A stretch of DNA of 11,470 nt, taken from contig JAMORN010000047.1 of assembly GCA_027063545.1 (NCBI GenBank), positions 1 through 11,470 on the forward strand, given 5' to 3'. This DNA comes from JAMORN01 sp027063545 [NCBI: bacterium] (GTDB lineage Bacteria; JAMORN01). Below, piece after piece: positions 1 through 6,565 of the stretch (position 1 is its first letter; every line of letters begins with the position of its first letter). The notes beneath the pieces are model-generated. The model worked only from the letters and a program-made list of their open reading frames with translations, ran no database searches and was not told where the DNA came from. A program made the position numbers and the translations under genes.

Positions 1-669
1 CTTTTCACCTACTAAATATAACTTATCATTATATAGAGAAATATATTTAACTACCCCAGATTTTAAGCCTTCTTTTCTTGTGATAAAATCAATATTTCCA
101 TTTTTGGTATTATATACCATTACACCTATTGCCTTAGGATACCATAATCCAATATAGAGATTATCTTTATATTTTACTAAAGAACTATTTACCACATCTG
201 TTATATATATTTTAGGCATTTCCTTAGAATACTTTTGCTGATATTTCTTTGCAAATTCCTTTATTTTAACTCTCTTTTCTACTTTAAAATTTTTTATATT
301 CACCTTTATTAAACCTTTATCTGCTGAAAAAATCCATATATAATCACCATCTTTTACATAACTTACACCAAAAGCATTAAAATTCTTTCTCAATAATAAA
401 GAAGCTTTATTATTTTCATCTACTTTATACTTGTTAATACTTCCATCCTTTGTCCCAAAAATCAAGTTTCCTTCATTATCTCCTTTGAAGATTGCAATAA
501 CATGATTCTCCCTTCTACTCATTGTAAGCTTTCCAGAAACAATATCATTATTATTCATCAAAGATGAATAAACCATCCATAATATTGGGAAAAGATTTAA
601 AAATACTACTATAAATGTTAGTATATTTAATATATAATGTGTGATCTTCTTTTTAACAGTGTAATCCAT
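1..669 (-). CDS. MalG-type sugar ABC permease with periplasmic insert, 3' part missing
   Basis: The reading frame opens at an ATG (667-669) and stays open for 223 codons to the window edge, so only the N-terminal part is present. Residues 12-34 form one hydrophobic helix containing FPILWMVYSSL. This is the first-helix signature of MalG/UgpE-type permeases, where a Pro-x-x-Trp-Met stretch precedes a Ser-Leu. In ordinary members about 40 residues follow before the second helix. Here residues 50-223 are soluble and beta-rich, with recurring short strand units such as GNLIFGTKDGSINKY, DYIWIFSADKGLIKV and LYIGLWYPKAIGVMVYN, which looks like beta-propeller blades. The translocation core and EAA loop must lie beyond position 1. 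The start is 23 nt after the upstream permease stop, with AAAGGGG and GAGGG in the gap as possible ribosome binding sites. The permease assignment rests on helix 1 plus gene order; the propeller reading is an inference. Confidence 0.8.
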   Translation of the reverse strand, partial: MDYTVKKKITHYILNILTFIVVFLNLFPILWMVYSSLMNNNDIVSGKLTMSRRENHVIAIFKGDNEGNLIFGTKDGSINKYKVDENNKASLLLRKNFNAFGVSYVKDGDYIWIFSADKGLIKVNIKNFKVEKRVKIKEFAKKYQQKYSKEMPKIYITDVVNSSLVKYKDNLYIGLWYPKAIGVMVYNTKNGNIDFITRKEGLKSGVVKYISLYNDKLYLVGEK

Positions 670-692
670 ACACCCTCATCCCCTTTAACTTT

Positions 693-1697
693 TTATGTAG
701 TTAAACTTTCTCCAAATATCTTATACCATATTATTACCAATATAACCATTACAATCATCAATATAACAGAAGCTGCTGCACCTATACCAAAATGCATCCC
801 TATAAAAGCATTTCTAAATATATTTGTCATAAGTAAATCGCCATACTTTCCTGGAAATCCTCCACCATTACCAAACATCATTATTACTATATTAAATGAG
901 TATACATTATATATCATTCCAAATAATATCAATACAGCCCATACTGGCTTTAATAATGGAACTGTAATATGCCAAAATTTCTGCCATGCATTTGCTCCAT
1001 CTATATCTGCAGATTCATATACATCCTTACTAATATTTTGAAGCCCAGCTAATAGCATAAGCATAGAAAGAGGCCAAAATCTCCATATAGTAGGTATAAT
1101 TATGGCCCATAGTGTTAAAGGTCCATTTAACCAATCAGGTTTAGATGGCAATAAATGAAGAATATCTACCAAAATCACATTTATAATACCCTCATTTTTC
1201 AACCACATAAATCCCCATAAAAAACCTACAACATAAGTTGGAACTACCCAAGGAAATAAAAGGAGCGTTCTAGCAATAGAACGCCCCTTAAATTCTCTAT
1301 TTACAAGTAGTGCTACAATCATTCCAAAAATTATCTGTCCTGCTGTCACTAAAACAGCATACCAAAATGTATTTCTAATAGCATACATCAATCCATTTCT
1401 TATTATACTATTTTTATTAAACAATACCTCATAATAATTTTTAAAACCTACAAATGGAGCTGTCAAATAATTTGTTAAAGTATCCTTTTCTACATCTAAA
1501 AATGACATCCATATAGCCTGTAATATTGGCAATAAATGTATAATAAGCATCCCCATTATTGTTGGAAGTAAAAAGTAATATGCCATTTTATATTTTTTTG
1601 TCTTTTTAAAGGAATTTACAGCTATTATATATATAGCTACAACAGCAACAAGTACTAGAAGAATTCCACTTAAGTATACTAGTCCCTTTCCTGTCAT
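693..1697 (-). CDS. MalF-type sugar ABC transporter permease
   Basis: This is an integral membrane subunit of a carbohydrate importer, 334 residues. The EAA loop that docks on the ATPase is clear at about 227-250: ESADIDGANAWQKFWHITVP, with the conserved DGA, F, IT and P positions of the MalF/UgpA family. Residues 38-64 are the usual first helix (YYFLLPTIMGMLIIHLLPIL), and the binding-protein-dependent permease domain covers about 105-325. An additional hydrophobic helix at 6-27, followed by a lysine-rich KKTKKYK linker, precedes the usual first helix, so the protein has one helix more than a six-helix UgpA. The large P2 loop of E. coli MalF is absent. A good ribosome binding site (AGAGGG) lies 8 nt before the ATG, and the start is 24 nt after the binding-protein gene. 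Both point to one operon with the genes on either side. The substrate cannot be told from sequence; a sugar or oligosaccharide is the family norm. Confidence 0.93.
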   Translation of the reverse strand: MTGKGLVYLSGILLVLVAVVAIYIIAVNSFKKTKKYKMAYYFLLPTIMGMLIIHLLPILQAIWMSFLDVEKDTLTNYLTAPFVGFKNYYEVLFNKNSIIRNGLMYAIRNTFWYAVLVTAGQIIFGMIVALLVNREFKGRSIARTLLLFPWVVPTYVVGFLWGFMWLKNEGIINVILVDILHLLPSKPDWLNGPLTLWAIIIPTIWRFWPLSMLMLLAGLQNISKDVYESADIDGANAWQKFWHITVPLLKPVWAVLILFGMIYNVYSFNIVIMMFGNGGGFPGKYGDLLMTNIFRNAFIGMHFGIGAAASVILMIVMVILVIIWYKIFGESLTT

Positions 1698-1721
1698 AAT
1701 ATTTTCCCTCTTTATTTCTTA

Positions 1722-3185
1722 CTATTTTTTTGTTGTATTAGCTTTTGCTTCTACTTTATTTTGTTGTGCAGCCTTTAAAGAATCAATTATTGCCTTATGT
1801 TCTGGATGCTCTTTCAAATCTTTTGCTATTATATTCCTTATTCTATTTGCGGCATCTTTTAATATCTTTGCTATATCTTTTTTATTAATCTTATCATTAG
1901 GTGTTAATTTTATATATTCAAAAATATCACCAAAAGATACTGTTAATACACTTGTTTCTATTTCAGCCCAATATGGAACACTAGGATAAGCTTTTCCATA
2001 TTCTGTCATTTCTTTAAATACTCTTCTTATAGGATCATCTGTAAAGTATGGATCATTAAATGCAGCTTTATATGCTGGCAATAATCCACATTTTTGGAAA
2101 TATCCTATTTGGGCATCTATATCTGTTGTTAAAAATTTTAAGAGTTTTTTAGCTTCTTCAGGATGTTTTGTAGATTTGAATATAGCTAAATTAGATCCTC
2201 CCAAGAACAATATCCTTCCTGCAGGACCTGCTGGTGGTAATGCTACACCATAATTTTTTGCTCCTATTGTATTTGAAGCACCACCTTGTTCTGGCGGCTT
2301 ATTTAAATAGATATATTTACTTGTTGGCTCAAACCATGTAGCAATTCTTCCTTGATCAAATTCTACAGAAAGTTGAGCAGTATTCTTTTCCAAATAATCC
2401 TTAGGCATTAATCCATCTTTAACAAAAGATATATAATACATAACCCCTTTTAATGTTTGAGGAGAATCTAACAAAACACTATCACCATATTCAGAAATTA
2501 TATCTCCACCTGCCATCCAAATCCATGGAGCTAAATTATGAACGACATTCCAGTCATTTTTACCAGGATAACCTATAGGTGCTACTTTTTGTCCATCTAT
2601 TACTAAATTAGCCTTTTTAATTTTTTCTAAAGCCTTTTTAAATCCTTCCCAATCCTTTATATCATCTAATTTTATTCCAACCTTTTCAAATACATCCTTT
2701 CTATAGTATAATGGTCTTACATCAACTATCCATGGTAATGATGTTACATGTTTTGAGAAAACAGGCTTTGCATATGTCCATAATCCCTTTACAAAAGCAC
2801 TTTCTCCACCCACTTCTTTTGCTAAATCATCTAAAGGTAGTAAAGCATTCATTCCTGTAATTAAAGATGTCCATGTTGTACCAAGTTGGACTAAATCTGG
2901 GGCATCTCCACTAGTTGCTGCTGTTGTAATTTTTGTCCATGCAGCTCCCCAGTCTAAAACTTCTACTTTCACTTTTATATTAGGATTTTCTTCTAAAAAT
3001 GGTTTTAATATCTCATTCAAATCCTCAGCAGGTTTACTAGAATTAGGCATTATCCAGATTCTTAATTGAACCTGTTGAGATTCATTAGATTTTGTTTTTT
3101 GTTGATTCTTATTCTTAGAACAAGATACAAATATAGATGATACTAAAAATATTAATGTCAGTATTAACAAGCTAACTTTTTTCAT
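1722..3185 (-). CDS. sugar ABC transporter substrate-binding lipoprotein
   Basis: This is an extracytoplasmic solute receptor of the family 1 (MalE/UgpB-like) type, 487 residues, which delivers a sugar to the two permeases encoded just downstream. The N-terminus is a lipoprotein signal: KK, a hydrophobic stretch, then the lipobox FVSC with Cys22 as the lipidated residue. A polar linker (KNKNQQKTKSNESQQ) follows, then the first strand VQLRIWIMP. Family hallmarks in the C-terminal half are GGSNLAIFKSTKHPEEAKKL and the following LLKFLTTDIDAQIGYFQKCG with GLLPAYKAAF, the region where these proteins usually read 'eeAwefikfl ... G.lP'. Length is somewhat above the usual 410-440 because of a lysine/alanine-rich C-terminal extension (about 465-487). 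The first gene of the transporter set has the strongest ribosome binding site seen in the window. The ligand is unknown. Confidence 0.93.
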   Translation of the reverse strand: MKKVSLLILTLIFLVSSIFVSCSKNKNQQKTKSNESQQVQLRIWIMPNSSKPAEDLNEILKPFLEENPNIKVKVEVLDWGAAWTKITTAATSGDAPDLVQLGTTWTSLITGMNALLPLDDLAKEVGGESAFVKGLWTYAKPVFSKHVTSLPWIVDVRPLYYRKDVFEKVGIKLDDIKDWEGFKKALEKIKKANLVIDGQKVAPIGYPGKNDWNVVHNLAPWIWMAGGDIISEYGDSVLLDSPQTLKGVMYYISFVKDGLMPKDYLEKNTAQLSVEFDQGRIATWFEPTSKYIYLNKPPEQGGASNTIGAKNYGVALPPAGPAGRILFLGGSNLAIFKSTKHPEEAKKLLKFLTTDIDAQIGYFQKCGLLPAYKAAFNDPYFTDDPIRRVFKEMTEYGKAYPSVPYWAEIETSVLTVSFGDIFEYIKLTPNDKINKKDIAKILKDAANRIRNIIAKDLKEHPEHKAIIDSLKAAQQNKVEAKANTTKK

Positions 3186-3190
3186 ATTCT

Positions 3191-3196
3191 CCTCCT
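3191..3196 (-). promoter_or_regulatory. strong ribosome binding site of the binding-protein gene
   Basis: On the minus strand the sequence AGGAGG stands 5 nt before the ATG at 3183-3185, a perfect match to the anti-Shine-Dalgarno core. Most other genes here have weak sites or none, so the binding protein is probably made in excess over its permeases, as is usual for such importers. I see no convincing -35/-10 pair or hairpin in the 102-nt gap (3186-3287) separating it from the cyclase gene, so I cannot say whether it has its own promoter. Confidence 0.8.
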
Positions 3197-3287
3197 TTTA
3201 ACTTTATATCAATTTAAGGGTTTAAATTCCTAGTTCAGATAAAAAAATAATATTTTTTAAAGTGTAATCAAAAAATAAATATATATA

Positions 3288-4577
3288 TTAAATAACTATT
3301 TTATTTTTCCCTTCTCTTTTAGCCTTATATAATTTCTCATCTACAGATAAAAAATAAGAAGTTATATCTCCTTCTTCTATAAACTCTGATAAATCTGATA
3401 TACCTGCTGAAAATGTTAATTTAAATAAATGTTCCTTATCTTTCAAATATTCTTTTATTTTGAATTTTATTCTTGGAATTATAGATTCTAATACCATTTC
3501 CTTCGTGGCATTTAAACATATTATAACAAACTCATCTCCTCCATATCTATATACTATATCTGATTTTCTTACCGATTCTAAAAGACTCCTCCCCACTATT
3601 TTTAATACTTCATCTCCTACAAGATGACCATAATTATCATTAATTGTTTTAAAATTATCTATATCTATTATAGCTATAGATAAGGAAGTCTTTAATCGTA
3701 TAGCATTAGCAATCATTTTTTTAAGCATTTCTTCTCCATATCTTCTATTATATACTCCTGTTAAAGGATCTGCAATAGCAAGTTTAATATTAACTTCATT
3801 CTTCTTTACTAACTCTATATAAGAAGACACAATTTCTCTTAAGTATTTTAAATCCAATTGAAAATCTGAAGAAAAATATATTGTTACTTTATCTCTATCT
3901 TTTAAAATAATTTCACATTTAGAACAAAATTTACTATTCTTTAAATTTTCATCTCCTATTTTATATATTTCCTTATTGCCCAGTATATAAAATACTCCTT
4001 CAATATATAATACATCAACAATTTGATTTAGAATAAAAAATAGACTCTGTAAATAATTATATAAACTTTCCTTATTTAAATCCTCTAATAAATCTTCCCA
4101 AAATTTTCTTAATGTATTTTCTAAAAGTATAGTTGAAAATACTTCAAATATCTTGTAGTAATTAACTGTCACATTTATTAAACTATGTTGTTTCGCATAA
4201 TTTTTATAATAAGTCAATATTTCTTTTGTAGTCTGTTCATCTTCTTTATCTATATTTTCAAATAACTTAATCCCTAAATACGAAGAATACAATCTAACAT
4301 CTTTAGAAAAAGAATCGTTTGATACAAGGGAAAATGGGATAATTTGCTCTATTTCAGATATTATAAGAAAAATTTTAAATATTTCATTTTTATATAATGG
4401 ATTATATTCGACTAAAAATCCTCCAAAATTGTGTTTTAAAATATATTCTATAACTTTTTTATCCAATAAAGAAGAATCTTTTTCTAATTTAAAAAAGCAC
4501 CATTGGATATTATTATCTTCTAAGTTTTTAAACTTGTTGACAAATCTATCATTATAATATAATACTACTACTTTCAT
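3288..4577 (-). CDS. GGDEF diguanylate cyclase with novel N-terminal domain
   Basis: This probably makes cyclic di-GMP from two GTP. The C-terminal domain (about 266-429) is a complete GGDEF domain: ADPLTGVYNRR at 269-279, DIDNFKTINDNYGH at 305-318, the signature GGDEF at 346-350 and an allosteric product-inhibition site RKSD at 337-340, five residues ahead of the signature as in inhibited cyclases. The first 265 residues have no membrane helix, so the enzyme should be cytosolic. Residues 1-90 alternate strands and helices in a way that recalls a receiver fold, but I cannot place a phosphorylatable aspartate. Residues 130-260 are unfamiliar and include a CSKC pair (Cys218, Cys221). The gene follows the EAL-like/HDOD gene by 74 nt on the same strand, pairing a synthesis enzyme with a probable c-di-GMP-related signalling protein. 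No strong ribosome binding site is visible (GGAAAAG close to the ATG). The catalytic call is firm; the sensory input is unknown. Confidence 0.93.
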   Translation of the reverse strand: MKVVVLYYNDRFVNKFKNLEDNNIQWCFFKLEKDSSLLDKKVIEYILKHNFGGFLVEYNPLYKNEIFKIFLIISEIEQIIPFSLVSNDSFSKDVRLYSSYLGIKLFENIDKEDEQTTKEILTYYKNYAKQHSLINVTVNYYKIFEVFSTILLENTLRKFWEDLLEDLNKESLYNYLQSLFFILNQIVDVLYIEGVFYILGNKEIYKIGDENLKNSKFCSKCEIILKDRDKVTIYFSSDFQLDLKYLREIVSSYIELVKKNEVNIKLAIADPLTGVYNRRYGEEMLKKMIANAIRLKTSLSIAIIDIDNFKTINDNYGHLVGDEVLKIVGRSLLESVRKSDIVYRYGGDEFVIICLNATKEMVLESIIPRIKFKIKEYLKDKEHLFKLTFSAGISDLSEFIEEGDITSYFLSVDEKLYKAKREGKNKIVI

Positions 4578-4651
4578 AACTTTTCCAATATTAAGTTTAA
4601 ATATTTATATTAAATAAATCAAGGGAAAAATTAAGAGTTTTAAAGTTTATT

Positions 4652-5953
4652 TTACTCCTGAGTAGCTTTGAATGCTTCATCAGCCCATTCTAACGAAGAG
4701 ATGTAATATTGAGAAACATCATCTAAAGAAATATTTGTACCATTTAGAATTTCTTCTAAAACATCTATTTTCTGTTCTTCATATAATAGTATAATATTTA
4801 ATACAACCCCATATTCATTTTTAGAATTTTTAATTAAAGCATTTTTAATTTCATCATCCAAAGGAATGTCTCCTAATATTTCTTCCTTTGGCTTATCTAA
4901 AATAACATCTATTAAAGAAAATAATCCCATTAAAAAGAACTTTTCCTTCATATCGGAGAATCCTAACTTCTCTGCTAATAATTCTGCGAATTTTGCTCTA
5001 AGAAGGGATAAACGTAGTACTTCTGAAGGTTTATCTGAAGCTAAAGTAGCAAAAATAGTAACTGTTACCCAACGTTTTATTTCTTTATCGCCTAATAATA
5101 CTAAAGCAGTCTTTATTGAATCAATTTCTCTTGTTAATCCAAAGAATGCAGAATTGATATATTTTAATAGTTTATAACTTAATGCTAAATCTCTTTTTAT
5201 GATATCTTCTAGCTTTTTATAATCTAACTCTGGGGAATGAATCTCTTTTAATATTTGTAAATAATTTAACTTATTTCCCTCTATATCTTTAGCAGCTATT
5301 ATTAATGGTCTAGAAAAGAAATTACCAGAAAATAAAGAAAAACTTAAAGATTTAGCTTTTTCAAAATCCTCTCTACTATTTAAATTATCAGCAATAGCCT
5401 CAATACCATAATCAAAAACTGTAGTCAAAATATTCTTTATTTCATCTTCACTATTTCTTAAAAAATCTATCTTCACCATATTAGCAGCTGCCAAAAGAGG
5501 AGAAGCTAATCCTGAAAAATTAAAATTATCTAACACTATAATATAACCACTATTATGTAGACGATTTACAGCTATCCTATATTCATCATCTACATCTTTA
5601 GACAAATATTGTTCTATAAGTATACCTATATAATTCTTAGGTAAGGTATATATAAAATCTGATTTTAAAAGATTTTTAGTGAATTTTATGAGCCCCCTTT
5701 TATTATTTATGGCTTTTTTTAATCCTATAAGGGAAAAAATATTATTTATACCTATTATTGTTCCCTTATCCTTTTCTGTATAACCAGAACTTTCTAAATC
5801 CTCAAGAGTAGGAAAATCTTCAACATCTTCTTTGAACTCTTCTTTAGAAAAAAAAGAGAAATCTTTAGGTGATGTCCTAAAGATTAATTCATAAGCAAAA
5901 ACATCCAAATCTACTGAAAATATAGGCTTTCTAAATAACACAAAATTTTTCAT
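4652..5953 (-). CDS. EAL-like/HDOD signalling protein (YuxH type), degraded EAL motif
   Basis: Of 433 residues, the N-terminal part (about 5-216) has the layout of an EAL domain and the C-terminal part (about 222-330) that of an HDOD domain, followed by a helical tail. This combination is known from YuxH-like proteins. EAL landmarks are recognisable but eroded: YELIFR at 21-26 where active enzymes have Y-E-A-L-L-R, IEQ at 113-115, LDNFNFSG at 141-148 in place of LDDFG, KIDFL at 161-165, and AIADNLNSREDFEKA at 186-200 leading to SFSLFSGNFFSRP, the usual 'G..FSkP' end. With the EAL triad changed to ELI and the paired aspartates reduced to DN, catalysis is unlikely, and a binding or adaptor role is more plausible. 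In the HDOD part, IIKRDLALSYKLLKYINSAF (241-260) and the LVLLGDKEIKRWV helix (275-287) are typical. No ribosome binding site precedes the ATG (see the promoter candidate just upstream). HDOD function in general remains poorly defined. Confidence 0.9.
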   Translation of the reverse strand: MKNFVLFRKPIFSVDLDVFAYELIFRTSPKDFSFFSKEEFKEDVEDFPTLEDLESSGYTEKDKGTIIGINNIFSLIGLKKAINNKRGLIKFTKNLLKSDFIYTLPKNYIGILIEQYLSKDVDDEYRIAVNRLHNSGYIIVLDNFNFSGLASPLLAAANMVKIDFLRNSEDEIKNILTTVFDYGIEAIADNLNSREDFEKAKSLSFSLFSGNFFSRPLIIAAKDIEGNKLNYLQILKEIHSPELDYKKLEDIIKRDLALSYKLLKYINSAFFGLTREIDSIKTALVLLGDKEIKRWVTVTIFATLASDKPSEVLRLSLLRAKFAELLAEKLGFSDMKEKFFLMGLFSLIDVILDKPKEEILGDIPLDDEIKNALIKNSKNEYGVVLNIILLYEEQKIDVLEEILNGTNISLDDVSQYYISSLEWADEAFKATQE

Positions 5954-5961
5954 ATTATTAA

Positions 5962-5989
5962 ATTAAATGTTTTACATATTGCTTATCAA
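5962..5989 (-). promoter_or_regulatory. possible promoter giving a leaderless EAL-like/HDOD mRNA
   Basis: On the minus strand TTGATA (5984-5989) and TTTAAT (5962-5967) are separated by 16 nt, each one base off the sigma-70 consensus. Only 8 nt separate TTTAAT from the ATG of the EAL-like/HDOD gene, so transcription would begin at or within a base or two of the start codon. The gene has no Shine-Dalgarno sequence, which agrees with a leaderless message. In DNA this rich in A and T such matches also arise by chance, and the gene could instead be read through from the tRNAs. Confidence 0.35.
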
Positions 5990-6032
5990 CAATAATATTA
6001 GAAGAAAATAATATTTCTTTAACAAAATTATA

Positions 6033-6106
6033 CGGGGACGACGGGGCTCGAACCCGCAACTTCCGGCGTGACAGGCCGGTGCTCTAACCAGTTGAACTAC
6101 GCCCCC
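6033..6106 (-). tRNA. tRNA-Asp (anticodon GUC)
   Basis: Folded by hand this is a full cloverleaf of 74 nt. The acceptor arm pairs GGGGGCG with CGTCCCC (one G-U), the D stem pairs GTTC with GAGC, and the anticodon stem CCGGC/GCCGG closes a loop with GTC at 6070-6072. The T arm holds GTTCGAA. The discriminator base is G (6033), as expected for aspartate identity. CCA is not encoded. It lies 15 nt after tRNA-Val and probably shares its transcript. By count 49 of 74 bases are G or C, in strong contrast with the neighbouring DNA. Confidence 0.98.
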
Positions 6107-6121
6107 GAATATTTGAAATAA

Positions 6122-6196
6122 TGGGCGATAGAGGACTCGAACCTCTGACCCCCTGCTTGTAAGGCAGGTGCTCTAAACCAACTGAGCTAATCGCCC
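6122..6196 (-). tRNA. tRNA-Val (anticodon UAC)
   Basis: A 75-nt cloverleaf: acceptor GGGCGAT/ATCGCCC, D arm beginning AGCTCAGTTGG, anticodon stem CCTGC/GCAGG with loop CTTACAA placing TAC at 6159-6161, T arm with GGTTCGA, and discriminator A at 6122. CCA is not encoded. The 5' end is only 4 nt from the stop codon of the small membrane protein gene, so the two are almost certainly co-transcribed and separated by RNase P cleavage. Confidence 0.98.
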
Positions 6197-6200
6197 ATTA

Positions 6201-6407
6201 TTAGTTTTCTTTCTTTTTATACAAAAGACCTATAGGAATCAACACTAAATATCCTACCACAAACAAAATAGGGGCAACATTCAAAGCTAATGGGTTATCC
6301 CAATTATCTTTAGTAAAATACAAAATTAAATAACCTAATACTATTGAAAGAACCCCACTTAAAATTAAATAAAAATTAACTTTTGTATAAACTTTTTTTC
6401 CTTCCAT
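6201..6407 (-). CDS. small two-helix membrane protein, DUF3098-like
   Basis: A 68-residue protein with a basic N-terminus (MEGKKVYTK), a first hydrophobic helix at about 11-31 (YLILSGVLSIVLGYLILYFT), a short polar loop (KDNWDNPLALN), a second helix at about 43-63 (APILFVVGYLVLIPIGLL) and a KKKEN tail. The NFYLILSG, GY and APILFVVGY pattern resembles the small DUF3098 family, of unknown function; this is by eye only. The frame stays open back to a TTG at 6431, but I chose the ATG at 6407. The likely promoter would start RNA near 6437, which leaves no room for a ribosome binding site before the TTG but about 30 nt before the ATG, including AAGAGAAAAG. It is the first gene of the leftward set and ends 4 nt before tRNA-Val. 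Confidence 0.75.
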   Translation of the reverse strand: MEGKKVYTKVNFYLILSGVLSIVLGYLILYFTKDNWDNPLALNVAPILFVVGYLVLIPIGLLYKKKEN

Positions 6408-6443
6408 TTTCTTTTCTCTTAATTCATTCAATATCCGATTTAG

Positions 6444-6472
6444 AAAATAATTTTATTTAATCAAAAAGTCAA
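6444..6472 (-). promoter_or_regulatory. candidate promoter of the DUF3098-like gene and tRNA genes
   Basis: On the minus strand TTGACT (6467-6472, five of six bases of the -35 consensus) is followed after 17 nt by TATTTT (6444-6449). RNA would begin near 6437, in front of the small membrane protein gene and the two tRNAs. The -35 element lies in one arm of the long-spaced inverted repeat described for this region. Confidence 0.5.
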
Positions 6473-6537
6473 GATTTTTAATAAAAATATTCTAAAAAAA
6501 ATAAAGTTGTATTTTTTACAATTTATCTCTTGACTTT
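6465..6537. repeat. 10-bp inverted repeat across the divergent promoter region
   Basis: AAAGTCAAGA (6465-6474) and TCTTGACTTT (6528-6537) are perfect reverse complements separated by 53 nt. Each arm presents TTGACT, a -35-like hexamer, facing its own gene set: leftward to the small membrane protein and tRNA genes, rightward to mraZ. It may be just a pair of similar promoter elements, or sites for a shared regulator. Confidence 0.6.
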
Positions 6538-6542
6538 GTATA

Positions 6543-6548
6543 TATAAT
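6543..6548 (+). promoter_or_regulatory. candidate -10 element of the mra/dcw operon
   Basis: TATAAT is a perfect -10 hexamer 18 nt ahead of the first operator box and 59 nt ahead of the mraZ ATG. No good -35 stands at the proper distance: TTGACT at 6530-6535 is only 7 nt away and TTTACA at 6515-6520 is 22 nt away. RNA would start near 6555, putting the MraZ boxes in the 5' leader. Confidence 0.4.
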
Positions 6549-6565
6549 TTTATTTTTTATATCCT

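Noticed and set aside
637-1041. Plus-strand open frame of 134 codons inside the permease gene
   Set aside because: It lies antisense to a clear MalF-type permease and its protein is low-complexity Ile/Asn/Pro sequence without any motif.
4866-5177. Plus-strand open frame of 103 codons within the EAL-like/HDOD gene
   Set aside because: It is antisense to a well supported gene and shows no ribosome binding site or family features.
5994-6015. Hairpin downstream of tRNA-Asp as terminator (AATATTA, 8-nt loop, TAATATT)
   Set aside because: The stem is seven A-T pairs with no G-C pair and no following T run on the minus strand; in this DNA such repeats are expected by chance.
6408-6431. Upstream TTG start adding eight residues to the DUF3098-like protein
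   Set aside because: The candidate promoter would start RNA only a few bases before it, no ribosome binding site fits, and the ATG at 6407 begins the recognisable part.
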